Part shown: one piece after another, positions 14,438 through 26,598 of the stretch
How the letters are laid out: each line of letters opens with the position of its first letter
Numbering within the stretch: the first letter of the stretch is position 1
DNA from: Rhexocercosporidium sp. MPI-PUGE-AT-0058
Lineage: Eukaryota > Ascomycota > Leotiomycetes > Helotiales
Reading direction: 5' to 3'
Assembly: GCA_020746875.1 (NCBI GenBank)
Contig: JAGTJL010000006.1
Coordinates: forward strand, 2,356,001 to 2,420,000
DNA: 64,000 nucleotides
Made by a program: the position numbers and the translations under genes
The notes under the pieces: model-generated
Seen by the model: the letters and a program-made list of their open reading frames with translations, nothing else
What the model was told of the DNA's origin: nothing
Database searches by the model: none

Positions 14438-15825
14438 GCTATCTACACTCGCTCCACCACCACGACTGACTACTCCTACTCCTCCTCCTCCTCTTCTCTG
14501 TCACGGATCAATTATTGTTATCATAGATGCAGTATCTTGCCTTGTCTCAACCGTCGAAACTCTAAAATTGCCGCCTCCTTTCCCTGTCTTGCTCTGGCCA
14601 GCTCTGCTCCTCACCTCGGCCGGCTTCTGCCCCCCAGATCCAGATTCAGATCCACATCCACATCCACATCCACATCCAGATCACGCAGGGAAACGGGAAG
14701 GGGGACGAAGGACGACACACTTGACACTGACACTGACACCAACACACCTCATACATCAGAGGTGTCGCTGTTTCTCACAGACCCTAGAAGGTGTTTGGTT
14801 TCAATTCTTTCCATCAACACCACCAACAAATCACCCCCCGACCCACGAGCCATCCCGCGATCAAGTGCAATTCCTTACCATAATAATACGAACACACCAC
14901 GCCGCAGCATCTGCATCTGCATCTGCATCCTTCCTCTGGACCCCGTCCCTTCCCTTCCGCCCCAGCTAGAATACCTACTCTATCTACTAGTGGAATCTAA
15001 CTTCGACCTCCCGAAAGTCTTAATCTTCAACCCTCGCCACTCCCCTTCATCTCCCTCTCCATCTTCTGCAGCAACTCGGCGTCAGCATCACATCTCTCTA
15101 AGACACCACTATCACCACCACCACCACCACCCACGGCCAATACCTTGAGACAACCTCTACATTGCCCCGAATCGAATCGAAGATCTCCTCCGCTCTCCCG
15201 TATATGCAAAGCACCATTAGGTGCCCGCGGGAAGTCCTCTTAGCGAATCGAGCGCCCGATATCTAGATCTGATCTGATCTCATTCGCATCCCCATCCCAT
15301 CCCATTACGCCGCCCATTTTGGCGCGCAGCAGCAGCAGAACAGAGGGAGAAGATCAACGCCACATTGCTATATATTTTTAGGGGGTACTGTCTTGGGATA
15401 GCAAAACCAGCCAGAGTCGAAAAAAGCGTACAACAATATTCCGCGGGCACGCACATCCTGCTTTTACTTCTTTGGTTGACTGGACAATCAGTCAATAATC
15501 GATTCGAGTAATTCAGCGCTCTTCCGTCTCATCTGCTCGGTGACGCCTCAACGGTCCAGCTGCCCAGTCAGTGCATACTTCATAACCGCTGCGCATTCCT
15601 GTCTGGCCCAGTCCGAACCCACCCACACCTACCCATACCTCGTACAAGGAAAGGAGCACACGCCGATACTCGAGAGCTGAGGGGCCAGTTGCAGATGTTT
15701 GGGTGAACTGGTGTTACGGGAACACGCATCGGGAACGGCAGCAGCACGATATTGTCTGCCGCACACGCACGTTTCCCGAACCTCTCATTTGAGGATCCTC
15801 TTTCCTCCCTTCTCCCGATCTTGTA
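12601..15825 (+). promoter_or_regulatory. Pyrimidine-rich promoter/leader of the GATA-factor gene
   Basis: The plus strand is strongly C+T rich (12,620-13,040, 13,550-14,170, 14,560-15,150), as is common just upstream of fungal transcription starts. Runs of TCAC (14,121-14,148), GACAG (13,068-13,092) and CAC lie inside it. Three mutually overlapping open frames at 13,546-14,221 are artefacts of this composition. Short upstream ATG frames exist, for example 14,526-14,564, so a long leader could carry upstream open frames. The transcription start cannot be placed from sequence. Confidence 0.4.
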
Positions 15826-17456
15826 ATGGACAAATTGGACGGAAACACCAGACAAAGGTAAGTTTGCCTTGCCCCCGCCATTACTGACGATATTTGCGCC
15901 ATGTCTAACATTCAATTTGCAGTGGCATACACTCGATCATTAATCGTGAGAAGACCGACTACAGCAACGATCGTCCCTACCCTACAACCTCGACAATGGC
16001 TGCGGCAGCGATAGTCAGTACTGCCTCAATGTATTCACAACCTCCTCCGCCATATTCCTGGGGTGGCCTGGGGCCTTCTGTGTCAGGCTTGATCTCCCCT
16101 CCAGAATCGCGACGGACTTCAGACAACAAGACCGAACCCCCACCTCCTATACAAACCTCACAACCACATCGACAATCCCTTCCCTCGATACATGAAGCAC
16201 TCAGCAGCGGACCCAAACCAAGCTCATTTACTTCCCCAATTTCTGCTTCGAGTCAGCAACATCCGCAGCAAGTACCGTATGCGCAACAAGGGCCACAGAT
16301 ACCTCGATCGTATCCCCCACCGGAACATACACAATATCAACCACAACACGCTCCTTCACAACCAAGACAGCCCTCTCCACCTCAGCCAGTCCACCCACAA
16401 TCAATCCCATTTTCACGACCTGAACAAGGCCCAAATACGTTCTCGGATATTCCAAGGCATCCTTCCTTGACAGCTCTTCAAGCTGCCCCGGCTCCCCACA
16501 ACCCATATGCTCCTCGATTTGAGCCTGCCAGATATGAACAAGATCCCAGACAACAAGAACGGGCTCCCAATGGATATCAACATCCACCTCCTCCGCAACC
16601 TCCCTACAATTATGGGCCCCCTGGTCCGGGTCCAATGCCACCAGCAGGCCCCCAACCAATATTTAATCAACCACGATATCCACCACAAAATCCTCGTGAA
16701 GGAAAAGAAGCTTGGCCTCGAGAGGAAAAGCCCGCTGAACAGTTCAGACAAGGGTTAAAGAGACATCTAGAGGTGTGGGATTTCGAGAACAGCTTGGCTC
16801 AGGTATGCTATAGTTACCTAGTAGGGAAGGCATCAAACATTAACAAGTCTAGATCAACAACAACAGTTCAGCAATCCAGATGTGGTCAGCACATTACAAT
16901 GCCATTGCTCAAGAACAACAGCAATCAGTCAACACCATCCCTGACCGTATGCCGACCATGGAATCAGTAGATGAGATGATCCGTCACAATGAAGCCATGG
17001 CTCGTGATCTCCAAGAGATGAAAGCTATGATCTTCGAGCAAGCCCAACATACTGCCCACCAACGTATGCGTGAGCAAGGTGGTAGAGGTCCAGGCGACTA
17101 CGACGAAGATGGCATGTACGATGACATGAAGAGCCACGGGGGCTACGGATCAGAAAGCAAGAAGCGTCGAGGGGTAGGTCCGAGCCATTTTCCTCAATGC
17201 AAACCATTGACCCCCTGTACATTACTAACGTACCTTTTGACAGAGAGCCGCACCCCCAGGCCGTTGTCATAGCTGTAATCGAGCGGAAACACCGGAATGG
17301 AGAAGGGGTCCGGATGGAGCTAGGACGTTGTGTAACGCTTGCGGATTGCATTATGCGAAACTGACGAGGAAGAACACGATAAAGAATTCGCAGGGCTCGA
17401 ATGGGAGTCAACTGAGGCCGTTGAGCAAGGATGGACTTTCGCCGAGGCCGATGTGA
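15826..17456 (+). CDS. nsdD: GATA-type zinc-finger transcription factor, NsdD/LTF1/SUB-1 class
   Basis: Nuclear DNA-binding regulator. In other ascomycetes this class controls sexual development, asexual sporulation and light responses (NsdD in Aspergillus, SUB-1 in Neurospora, LTF1 in Botrytis). Four exons: 15826-15857, 15923-16802, 16853-17173 and 17244-17456, giving 481 residues, close to the class's usual length. The short first exon joins in frame to a conserved-looking GIHSIIN segment, which supports this start. Residues about 45-270 are rich in Pro and Gln. A possible coiled segment (ESVDEMIRHNEAMARDLQEM) follows, then a basic KKRRG nuclear signal. The C-terminal finger has Cys419, Cys422, Cys441 and Cys444, a CX2CX18CX2C spacing that marks the NsdD class rather than the AreA class. 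The gene is isolated between two long gene-free stretches. Confident of family; the exact ortholog is inferred. Confidence 0.93.
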
Positions 17457-18822
17457 AAGTCCTGAGAGTGGAATGAGAAGAATGAACAAAAGAGAAGGGG
17501 ATTTTGTACAGATATACCCAGTCGCCAATCCCCGCCCTACCGTGGAATCATTCGCATTTGGTGGCACGTCGAGGGGATCAAGAGAATGAAGCGAAGAGAA
17601 TGACGAGAAGAGAATGACAAGAAGAGAACTACCAGAGAAGAAGATGATGGAGTGGTGGATTCGACTGACTGCAGAAAGAGAGAAGAGATGCAGGTCCGCC
17701 TATCAGGGTGTAACAAAAAACTTCATGTTCGGATGGAGATCATTTTTCTTTATCCTTCGGTATAACAACAGCAATATCATAAAACCTATCAGGGGGTCGC
17801 GAGCATACGATTAGCGGCATTTTTTGGCTGGCATGCATGCATATTTGGCGGATCATACATTATTGAGGCGTTCATTTTGGGGATTTGGACGCACAGGGAC
17901 CGGATTTTGGGGGTCAGACAGATATATTGGTTTCTAGTTCCTGGGCTCCGGACTGGCTAGGGTGAGATTTGGTTCTTATGAATGGGCTTTTTTCAACGGT
18001 CGGTGAACGGGAATTTTATAGGAGACGGGGAGAATGGGCAGCTTCTGCATGGTGTGGAGTTCTTTGCTTTGTGCACTGGGGATTTAGTCATGTTTTATGG
18101 GGTTCTCTTTGAAGAACTTCTACGGATGATCAATGAGATTTGGGGGAGATAGGTGGCGACATTAGATGGGATTGACCGGGTCCGTGGAGGGGTGGCTTTG
18201 TGTGTTTGATGTGGCTACGTGGGAGAGGGAAGATATGAGAGGACAGATTTTTGGGGCTCAGTGGGTGGTCATGGAGTGAAGCTATTCTGAGGGATAGTAA
18301 GGAGGTCAAAGAGGAAAGAAAATCCCAGAGCTCGCTCTACAGTCGGGAATATTTAATGAAACGGCACGCGCGATGCCAGGATAGCAAGGGAGAGAAGAAC
18401 AGGAAGGCCGAAGCGAAATACCACAAAGCTATTAAAATCAAACAAAAGTCAAAATCACAGTCAAACAATTCGGTTCCCTTCCCTTCTGTACGTTGGATTT
18501 TTCATTCTTACTTCCAAAACGGAAGCGCTTGGTAAGTAAGTAAGTAAAAGTAGGTAAATAAGACGAGAAGCAAATACTCCCCCCCCACCCTCCGCGCTTC
18601 TCTATCCCCACGCCCCTCGTCTTCATTCCATCCCTCCCTCGGTTAAAGTATCATTCCTTTCTTGACTTGGCTTGGCTTCACTTGACTTGAGATAAGACAA
18701 CTAGAGATAAAATGAGATGAAATGAAATGAAATAACTAGACGTGACAAGTCACCCCCCGCTTATCGCCTGGGTGTTCGTTCTCTTGGGTAGGTATGGAGG
18801 TATGGAGTAGAGTAGAGTAGAG

Positions 18823-18856
<34 letters not shown>

Positions 18857-21800
18857 TACGAAGGGACCCTAAGGGGGGGGGGGGGCAGGAAAAAAGGACT
18901 GAGGAGGGGAGGAAGGGGTTGGTGAGACGATGATGTGATGGTACGAGGTCTGTTTAACCGTTTTTTAATAGCTGACTGGAGCTCAGCTGAGCTGACTTGA
19001 CTTACTTAGATACATAGATAGATAGAGATTTATGCTAGGGGATTTCTGTTAGGGGAGGAAGGAGATGGTGTTGGTACTGGTGTTGCTGTATTAGGTGATG
19101 GGCTGTGTGGATGGTGTGGTGGGTGGACGAGAGGTGGTGTGGTGGGTGGTGTAGGAGGGAGTGTAGGAGGGCTGATAGGACGGGAGGGGAGGGGGGATAG
19201 ATGCGATACGATGCGATACGATACGGGTTCTTTCACGTAGCTGTTTGTGGTACAGTACAGTGCAGTGACATGCGTAATTGTTGGGTCATGCTCGAGGAGG
19301 AGAGGAGGGGGAGGGGGATGGCAAGATTTCATTTTCGTGGTAGTTATGTGCACTGCTTGCTGGATATATACACAGATAATGTATGTATATTGTATCGTTT
19401 CTTCTTTGCTTTGATCGGTTAGGGGGTCAGGGGTTGGGTCACTTCAATTTCCTGTCTATTTATCTCTTCTGGGTGGACTGAGGTGGAGATGTAAATGTAT
19501 GTATGTATATACGCAGTTAGTAGGTGTATCTTAACGACAGAACCAGGTTGGGGCGTGCAATCCCAATCCCAATTCTGATCCGAACCATAGGTGAGTACGC
19601 AAGTTAATACGCATCGTTAATTACCTGATCGAACAGGCACATGCAAAGATCATCCCACTTTTCTCTTGGGTACGGTGTGGCGACGTTGGACAGTATTCGC
19701 TTCTCGAAACGTGAGGTTTACACAACCTCTAAAGGGGTTCGCAGGACCCCTCGTTGATTATTTTGTCCTCGCTTATCTCTCTGCGTGTGTTGGGTGGGGA
19801 GCGATGACGGAGCTGGCAGAGCGGGGTCGATGTAAGGGATGGTGAGGGATGGGTTTTTGGGTGCTGGGTGCTGGGTGGACACGACGGGAGTGAGGGGATT
19901 GGTTCGTTCGTTCTTGAGCGGATGGGAGGAGGTCGGGGAGGTCGTCATGCGGTATTGTGCATTATGGCTTGAAATGCGTTTGGTGGTGTTTTGTTTACTT
20001 TTTCGTTGTATGCGCGATTCGCGCGATCGGGGTCTGTCTAGGTGGATGGCTAAGATGGAGGAGGCGCTCTCATGGCTGGGTTGAGATCTTATGCTTACAG
20101 TATTATTATGAGTGCAGTTTTATTTTTGCTATTTTTCGCGGGGAGGAGTAAACGCGAGGTGGGTGGGTGGGTGAGCCTGGCAATTGGGCCACGGACTCGA
20201 GGTGAGATGAGATGGGACGAAATTAGATTCAGGAGTGTTGGTGGAGAGGAATATTTGGAACGAGGCGTATGTTTGCAGTAGTCTGCATGTCGCTTTGATA
20301 TCATTTCGTAGAAGGTGCTAATGGCTTGTTTGCAACCGCGTGGGTAGGTAAGGCAGGGGAGGAAGAAAATAACGGCTACATGATGGTGGCTTTGGGAGTT
20401 GAGCTTTGTTGGTTCTCTTGGATCGCTAGTTGGAAAAGAGGACCGAGAGGGTATGGACGGAGGAAATGTAGATATGTGATATCTCGGAGGAAGTGGGGAT
20501 ATTCAGGCTCCTGGTCTGGAGGGGGAGGAATGGGAATACTACGTTTCGTCGCTGTATTTAGCCAAACTTGGTATTCACCGTCTGTCTTGCCTTGTGAGTA
20601 CATTTCTCGGAGGAAAAGCACTATCTTATCTCCCCTCCGGTAGACAGTCTCGCTTCTGATTTCTTCCTTGTCTTGTCTTAACTCGCCTATTCTCAGTTTG
20701 TTTTGTTTCGTCTCGGATATCAATCAAAATCTTAACTAATCATAAAACAGGAGGTACCGAGAGACAGTGGGGGAAGGATTGTATTCTCCTCGCTTATTTT
20801 CAGGGTAAGAGTTAGACTTCCATTCCTCGAGAACCAGGTCCGGGGAACTACACTGAGCTGTCAATGCCTTCACTTCCTCACTTACTGTTTCTTATTTTCG
20901 ACATTTCTTTTTTTAAGCCTTTTTTACATCTCGCGTTGCTGGCTTACTGATTCCATGCAAGCAAGCAACCAAATCAAGTGGATATGGCCACGAGTATCAT
21001 ACCATCTTGTTCTGTACTGAACATGTGTTGTGGGAACATGTCTCAGATGTAGACGGGTGAGATCTCGATTCCGATCATGTGTACTGGGAATACAATATGA
21101 CGAGTCAACTTCCTCGGGTGTGTGTACTCGTGTTGGTCTAGGATTGTGAGATATCATTTCTTTCTTGATCCTTCATCTCGTCGTTTAACGGTGTTTTTCG
21201 ATTGGTAATAAGGTGATATGAGCACGGCAGTCGTGTGAGGGAGGCGATGTGATGACTTCATGGAAGATGAGAGACAGTCTCGTATGCGAGGACGGAGGTA
21301 AGGCGAGACATGGGGTTTTGGGATTGTTTTGCATTCATTCCACGCTTATCTTATCCTAAGGAGCTCTCTCGTGTTTCTTAACCCCTTCGGAAGAGACTTA
21401 CCTCTCCCAAAGTTTCATGTTCTTAGCACTGTATTCGTTTCCGAGCACAGCGAGCGAGCGATATCTCGTTATATGGCATCTACGTGTATGCAGGGATTCC
21501 GTTCCATCACTCTTGCTTGAGCGAGAGTATGTCATGCAGAACGTACAGAACGGCATCCATGCATGCGGACCAGCATGGCTAGGCTTGAGATATGTAAGCA
21601 AGTAAGTACTGGGCGAGAAATATGCTGTACTCTATTGTACAACATCATTAATGCTGTGTAAGTGTTGGTGCCTCCTCACAGCGCGCTCTGTATAGATTCC
21701 CGGGGTGTCGGTCGGGTGCATGCAGGTGGGTATGTCCACGAGGGAGGGACGGGAAAGATGGGTTGGGTAGGGTAAGCTGGGTAAGGCAAGGTGTGTAAGT

Positions 21801-24267
21801 GGTAAGTGACGAACGAGCGGGTCGATCGGGAAGTGAGAGAGATCAGGATCGGATCGGAATAGAATCGCGAGAGTGGGGTGGTGGGATGTGAGATGTGATG
21901 AATTTTTATGCGTGGGCATGGGTATGGAGTGGATAGGAAGCGTGTGTGATACCTGAGGTTGTACGAGGAGAATTGGAAACATGGGCATACAAAAGTGAGC
22001 GGCGTTTGGATGCAGTGGTGACGGGTGGTTGGATGGAGAATATCGTTAGGTGTGGTGACGTGTGGAGGTAAGGGGAATGGAAAGGTGGTGATAACTGCTT
22101 TTCGTAGTTTGAGAGGTGGAAGGGGGATCAGGGCTCATGCAATGTAATGAGATGCACTGCAAGTGAGATCCAATTCTTCATTCACAAGGAATAGGGGATG
22201 ATGATTCGCTTTTTTGAAGGGCTGAAAGGTTGATTGGTAGGAGGGTAATTGAATCAGTCACTTGACGATAACGGCACTCCTGGGTTGGGCACCGCTACCG
22301 GGTTCTCGAAATTTTGTTCCTTTGTGATGAAATTTAACTAGATGTACATCATCTAGAAGGGAGAGATACAGCGGGTGAATATTCCAAGGCTCCTGGAAGA
22401 CAGGGAAGTGGATATTCGATACCAACTCGACTATTCGCCTAGGAAGTACGGCATACGTACAACACAAGCAAGAGTAAGTCCAAGCGCTCAATTTCTCAAC
22501 CTCGTAAATGAACGAAGGAACTTCTCTCCCATGAGCCTCGTGATCCAACAGCACACATACAGTACATCTGTATTCAGTGCACAACATCCGTAAACACACA
22601 CACACACACACCCCTCGCTACTTTCTGTACACAGTGTCGGGACCAAAGCGGTTACAACTGCATGTATTGGAATAGCTATCTCGACGAACCAATTGTCTGT
22701 TTACTTTGTCTTCTCTCTCCTTTCCTAAATGATGTGATACAAAGGAGATCATGCACTTCATGTCATATTGTTTGCCACTTCCCGCCTTAGCTCACCTTGC
22801 AACCCTACCTTGTACGCACCCGGTTCGCTTCGCCTTGCTTGAGAAAAAGGAGGTATGATTGGGAGACGGGAGGTACCAACACGCTTGCTTGCTTCCACAT
22901 CTGCATGTACGCAAGCATATATACATACATGCGTGCATGCATGCGTGCATCTGCTCCCAACTTCGTGGTTGTGGAACGGTAGATGGGTAGGAACGCAAGG
23001 AAGTAGATTGCCGTGGTTGGGCTGATCGTTAGTGGTTGTTGGTGTTATGCTGGTGTTCGGAGGTTATCGTGGGGTGTATGCGAGATGGAAGTTTGTCCCG
23101 ATGGCTTCGGAAGGGAGGGGTGGTGCGGTAGGACCCGGACGAGATCGGGAGGGGGAAGGGAGTGTATGCTCTGAAGTAGGAGAGCTGAGAATGTATTCCT
23201 TTGGAGTATGGATTTTGAGGGATCTTCGACTTTGGCTTGGCGTGGTTTTTTGGATCCATAGTAAATAAAATCTTAATTTTCCTCATCCGGTTGCGAGTAG
23301 ATGTCTTTAGGTGATAGTGGAGGACGGTGAAATGTTGCTGTGTCCTTGTTATCAATCTGGAACCGGGCCGGGTGATGATGGTCCTCACCATCTTGTTAGC
23401 TATGCCGTTCTCAACAGATGAACAGACACAATCTCCATCGTCGTCGTGGTGTTGACATTCCGAACTAAGCCTAACCCCTCCCCTGACTCGCAAGCGAGCA
23501 CCGAACCCCTCCAACCGTGCCCATCCCCATCCCATCAGCCGAGAATTTCCCATGACGTTGCCGAGACCTGGAACCACCCCCACCAAGCCGCGCGCGCCCT
23601 TCACTCGGCCTGCTGTCTGCAGGAAAAAGAGTGGTGGTTTTGTCAGCAGATAAAAAAATCCCACCCCACTTCAACACCATCAACTATCCGAGATATCTCC
23701 CGGCTCGCCCTTTTCTTCATTGCCTTGCTCTCAATCTCAATTGGTTTCCCGGCCCAGTTGATCGATTGATTCATGTCGAGGTGTTGATTTTGTTGTGGGG
23801 TGAAAGTGCGACAATACATCCAGGAAGACCGAGTTAGGATATGTGCATATTGCGTGCTTGAGACACGGCTGTTTGAGTGGATGCTTTGCCGCGCGAGGCT
23901 GTGGAAATTCCAATCTGCCAAACCAGAGTGGGGGTTTTATTACGAACATTTATCCATTCGTCCTGCAGAACTGAATAGTGGTGTGCTATCTATTGGCAGA
24001 GGGGAAGCGGTTGAATCTACTGCAACTTCGACTTCGGTTCATTATTCCTGGCGCAGAGCGAAAGGAAAGGCGACGACAGCTCGGGCGCGAGACATTTGTA
24101 TCTGGTAGCCTTCTCCAGCCTTGGTACGACCTGCGAAGACGACCAGCAATACGCCTCGAAAGCACGACAGCACGACGAACTCGGTCGCGGGGTCTGCAAG
24201 ACATATTTTTACGACGGGAGCTGGGCATACCTATTTGCGAGATCTTGCGCCGGCTGGGTAGAGCAAG
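17457..24267. other. Gene-free stretch downstream of the GATA-factor gene
   Basis: About 6.8 kb with no supportable gene. A purine-rich GAAGAGAATGA-type repeat follows the stop codon (17,575-17,650) and probably lies in the 3' UTR. The rest contains simple repeats and short open frames on both strands that do not resemble proteins. A CA-dinucleotide run lies near 22,597-22,612. The part nearest 24,267 must contain the promoter of glutamate-cysteine ligase; I see no clear TATA box there. Confidence 0.55.
18825..18885. repeat. (GATA)8 microsatellite followed by a run of 13 G
   Basis: Eight perfect GATA units span 18,825-18,856, followed after 16 bases by thirteen consecutive G (18,873-18,885). 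Both are slippage-prone. The GATA tract would also offer many contacts for a GATA factor, but that is coincidence until tested. Confidence 0.95.
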
Positions 24268-26598
24268 ATGGGGCTTTTGTGAGTAGTTACCGGAACGAGA
24301 CAATGGTATGCAGATCGCGAATATGAGGGGAGATGGCTGATCTTGGATATCTTTTCGCAGAGCTCTAGGAACGCCCCTCGACTGGCCAGAGGCTAAGAAG
24401 AATGCGAATCATGTTCGGGAATGGGGCATCGCGGTACGAATATCATACAGGCAAATTCATACGGGAGAAATTATACTGATAAGGATTTTGGGGTAGCAAT
24501 TGCTAGCTATTTGGAACAGAGCGAAGGGAAAAGAGAAGGATGCCCTGTTATGGGGTGATGAGGTTGGTCTGGCCGGATCTGGCGAGAAGAAGGGTGCTGA
24601 TGGTTACAGGTCGAATATTTGGTCGTGTCGTATAAGGATAAGGATCCTAATGTTCTACTGTCTTTGCGGCAGGCGGATATCTTGACTGCGCTTGCACAGG
24701 ATGAGAAGTTATGTACCGAGGGTGGATGTGTGCCAGCCCTGCAAGATGTGGATGGGTATGGACTGTACCGTATTGAAGGACATTCTTCTGACTTTTCCAG
24801 AGCGAGCACTCTCCCAATCTTCCATCCAGAGTTCGGCCGATTCATGTTGGAGGCTACACCTGGGAAACCATGGGGAATCGGCTTCAAGGATCTGTTGGAT
24901 GTGGAGACAAATATGAGATTGAGGTAGGCGTTATATTTTAGTAAGTAGAACTGCGCTGACAGGACTAGGCGCAAGATCGCAAAAGAACATATGCATCCAG
25001 AAGAATACCCCATCACATTAACGACATATCCACGACTTGGGAGTCCCGGCATATTTACAACACCATACTATCCACCATCTGGTTGCAAGTTACGGTCTCA
25101 ATTTGTACCCGACGAAATTGCTAATCCTCACATCCGATTTCCCACATTAGCAGCAAATATTCGCTCTCGGCGAGGTCGCAAAGTTCAAGTGAATGTCCCC
25201 GTTTTTAAGGACAAGAACACAACGTGGCCTTGGAAAGATCCTACCGTCAACTACGATCTACACAACTGGCCAGAGGATGATGACGTCAGGAATGGAGCTT
25301 CCCCTGACAACTTCATCCATATGGATGCCATGGCTTTTGGAATGGGTAGTTGTTGTTTGCAGATCACGTTCCAGGCGAAAAACATCACGGAGGGACGGAA
25401 GATGTATGATCAATTGAGTCCGTTGGGTCCGATTCTTCTTGCTTTGACTGCAGCTACACCAATATATAAAGGCTTCCTGGCAGATACAGATGTCCGGTGG
25501 AATCAGATCAGCGCTGCTGTCGATGATCGAACACCCGAGGAATTGGGAGAAAAGGTTGGATTTTAACAGCCGCTCGCTTATCAAGCTAACATTATCCAGC
25601 CCCTGAAAGACAATCGATGGCGTATACCAAAATCCCGATATGCCTCTAATTCTACTTATATTTCAGATGATCCTCGCTTAAGGAAAGAGTACCTCGACCC
25701 CCAGCTCGTCACAGACCCTGAAGTCAAACAACAACTCATGGATGGTGGTATGGATTCCGTTCTAGCTACTCACTTCGCCCATCTCTTCATCCGCGACCCC
25801 ATTGTAATCTTCGCCGAAGACCTTCAAGAACTCGACCTCACCAAAACCGACCACTTCGAGAACCTGCAATCTACGAATTGGCAGCACATGCGATTCAAAC
25901 CACCCCCTCCTAACAACGACATCGGCTGGCGAGTTGAGTTCCGCCCAATGGAAATTCAAATCACCGATTTCGAGAATGCCGCATTCTCAGTCTTCATAGT
26001 CCTCATCACCCGTGCAATTCTAAGTTTTGATCTGAACTTCTACATCCCCATCCCGAAAACAGACGAAAACATGCAGACAGCACACAACCGTAACGCCGTC
26101 CTACAGGATAAATTCTACTTCCGCAAAAACCCCTTCCCGACACGCTTTCCCCGGCCATACTCCCAGAACGGTGGCTCGAGATCAGGAACGAATACTCCAA
26201 CTATCAGTCGACCACCCACACCTACCGGCCCAGTTGAGGACGAATACGCACTCATGAGCATCGACGAGATCATGAATGGTAGTAAACCTAACTCAGATCA
26301 TGACTTCCCTGGCCTGATCCCCCTCGTGGAGAGTTATCTTGACAGTATGAACGTCGATGTCGAGACGCGGTGCGAGTTAGCCGCTTACCTCAACCTCATC
26401 AGACGGCGTGCTGATGGTACGCTCTGGACGGCTGCGAAGTGGATCCGAGAATTCGTTCGCAGCCATGAGGATTATAAGGGTGATAGTGTTGTAGGGGAGA
26501 AAATCAATCATGATTTGATCGGTGCGGTTATTGCTATCGAGAGCGGAGGCCGCAAGGGCGTTAAGGATATCGAGAAGTTCCTTGGGAAGGGGGAGTGA
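24268..26598 (+). CDS. gsh1: Glutamate-cysteine ligase, catalytic subunit
   Basis: Cytosolic enzyme that joins L-glutamate to L-cysteine using ATP, the first and rate-limiting step of glutathione synthesis. Six exons: 24268-24278, 24361-24433, 24497-24562, 24610-24923, 24969-25554 and 25600-26598, giving 682 residues, within the usual eukaryotic range. The first exon codes only for MGLL plus two bases and joins to ALGTPLDWPEAKK, the typical start of the family. Family landmarks include ALLWGDEVEYLVV, NMRLRRKIAKEHM, YPITLTTYPRLG, the MGSCCLQITFQ segment around residues 265-280 and the RWNQISAAVDDRTPEE block. The last exon carries an acidic, Ser/Pro-rich insertion (about residues 515-555) that looks like a linker. 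No key segment appears to be missing. The gene is not in an operon-like pair. Confidence is high because long conserved segments match across every exon junction. Confidence 0.97.
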
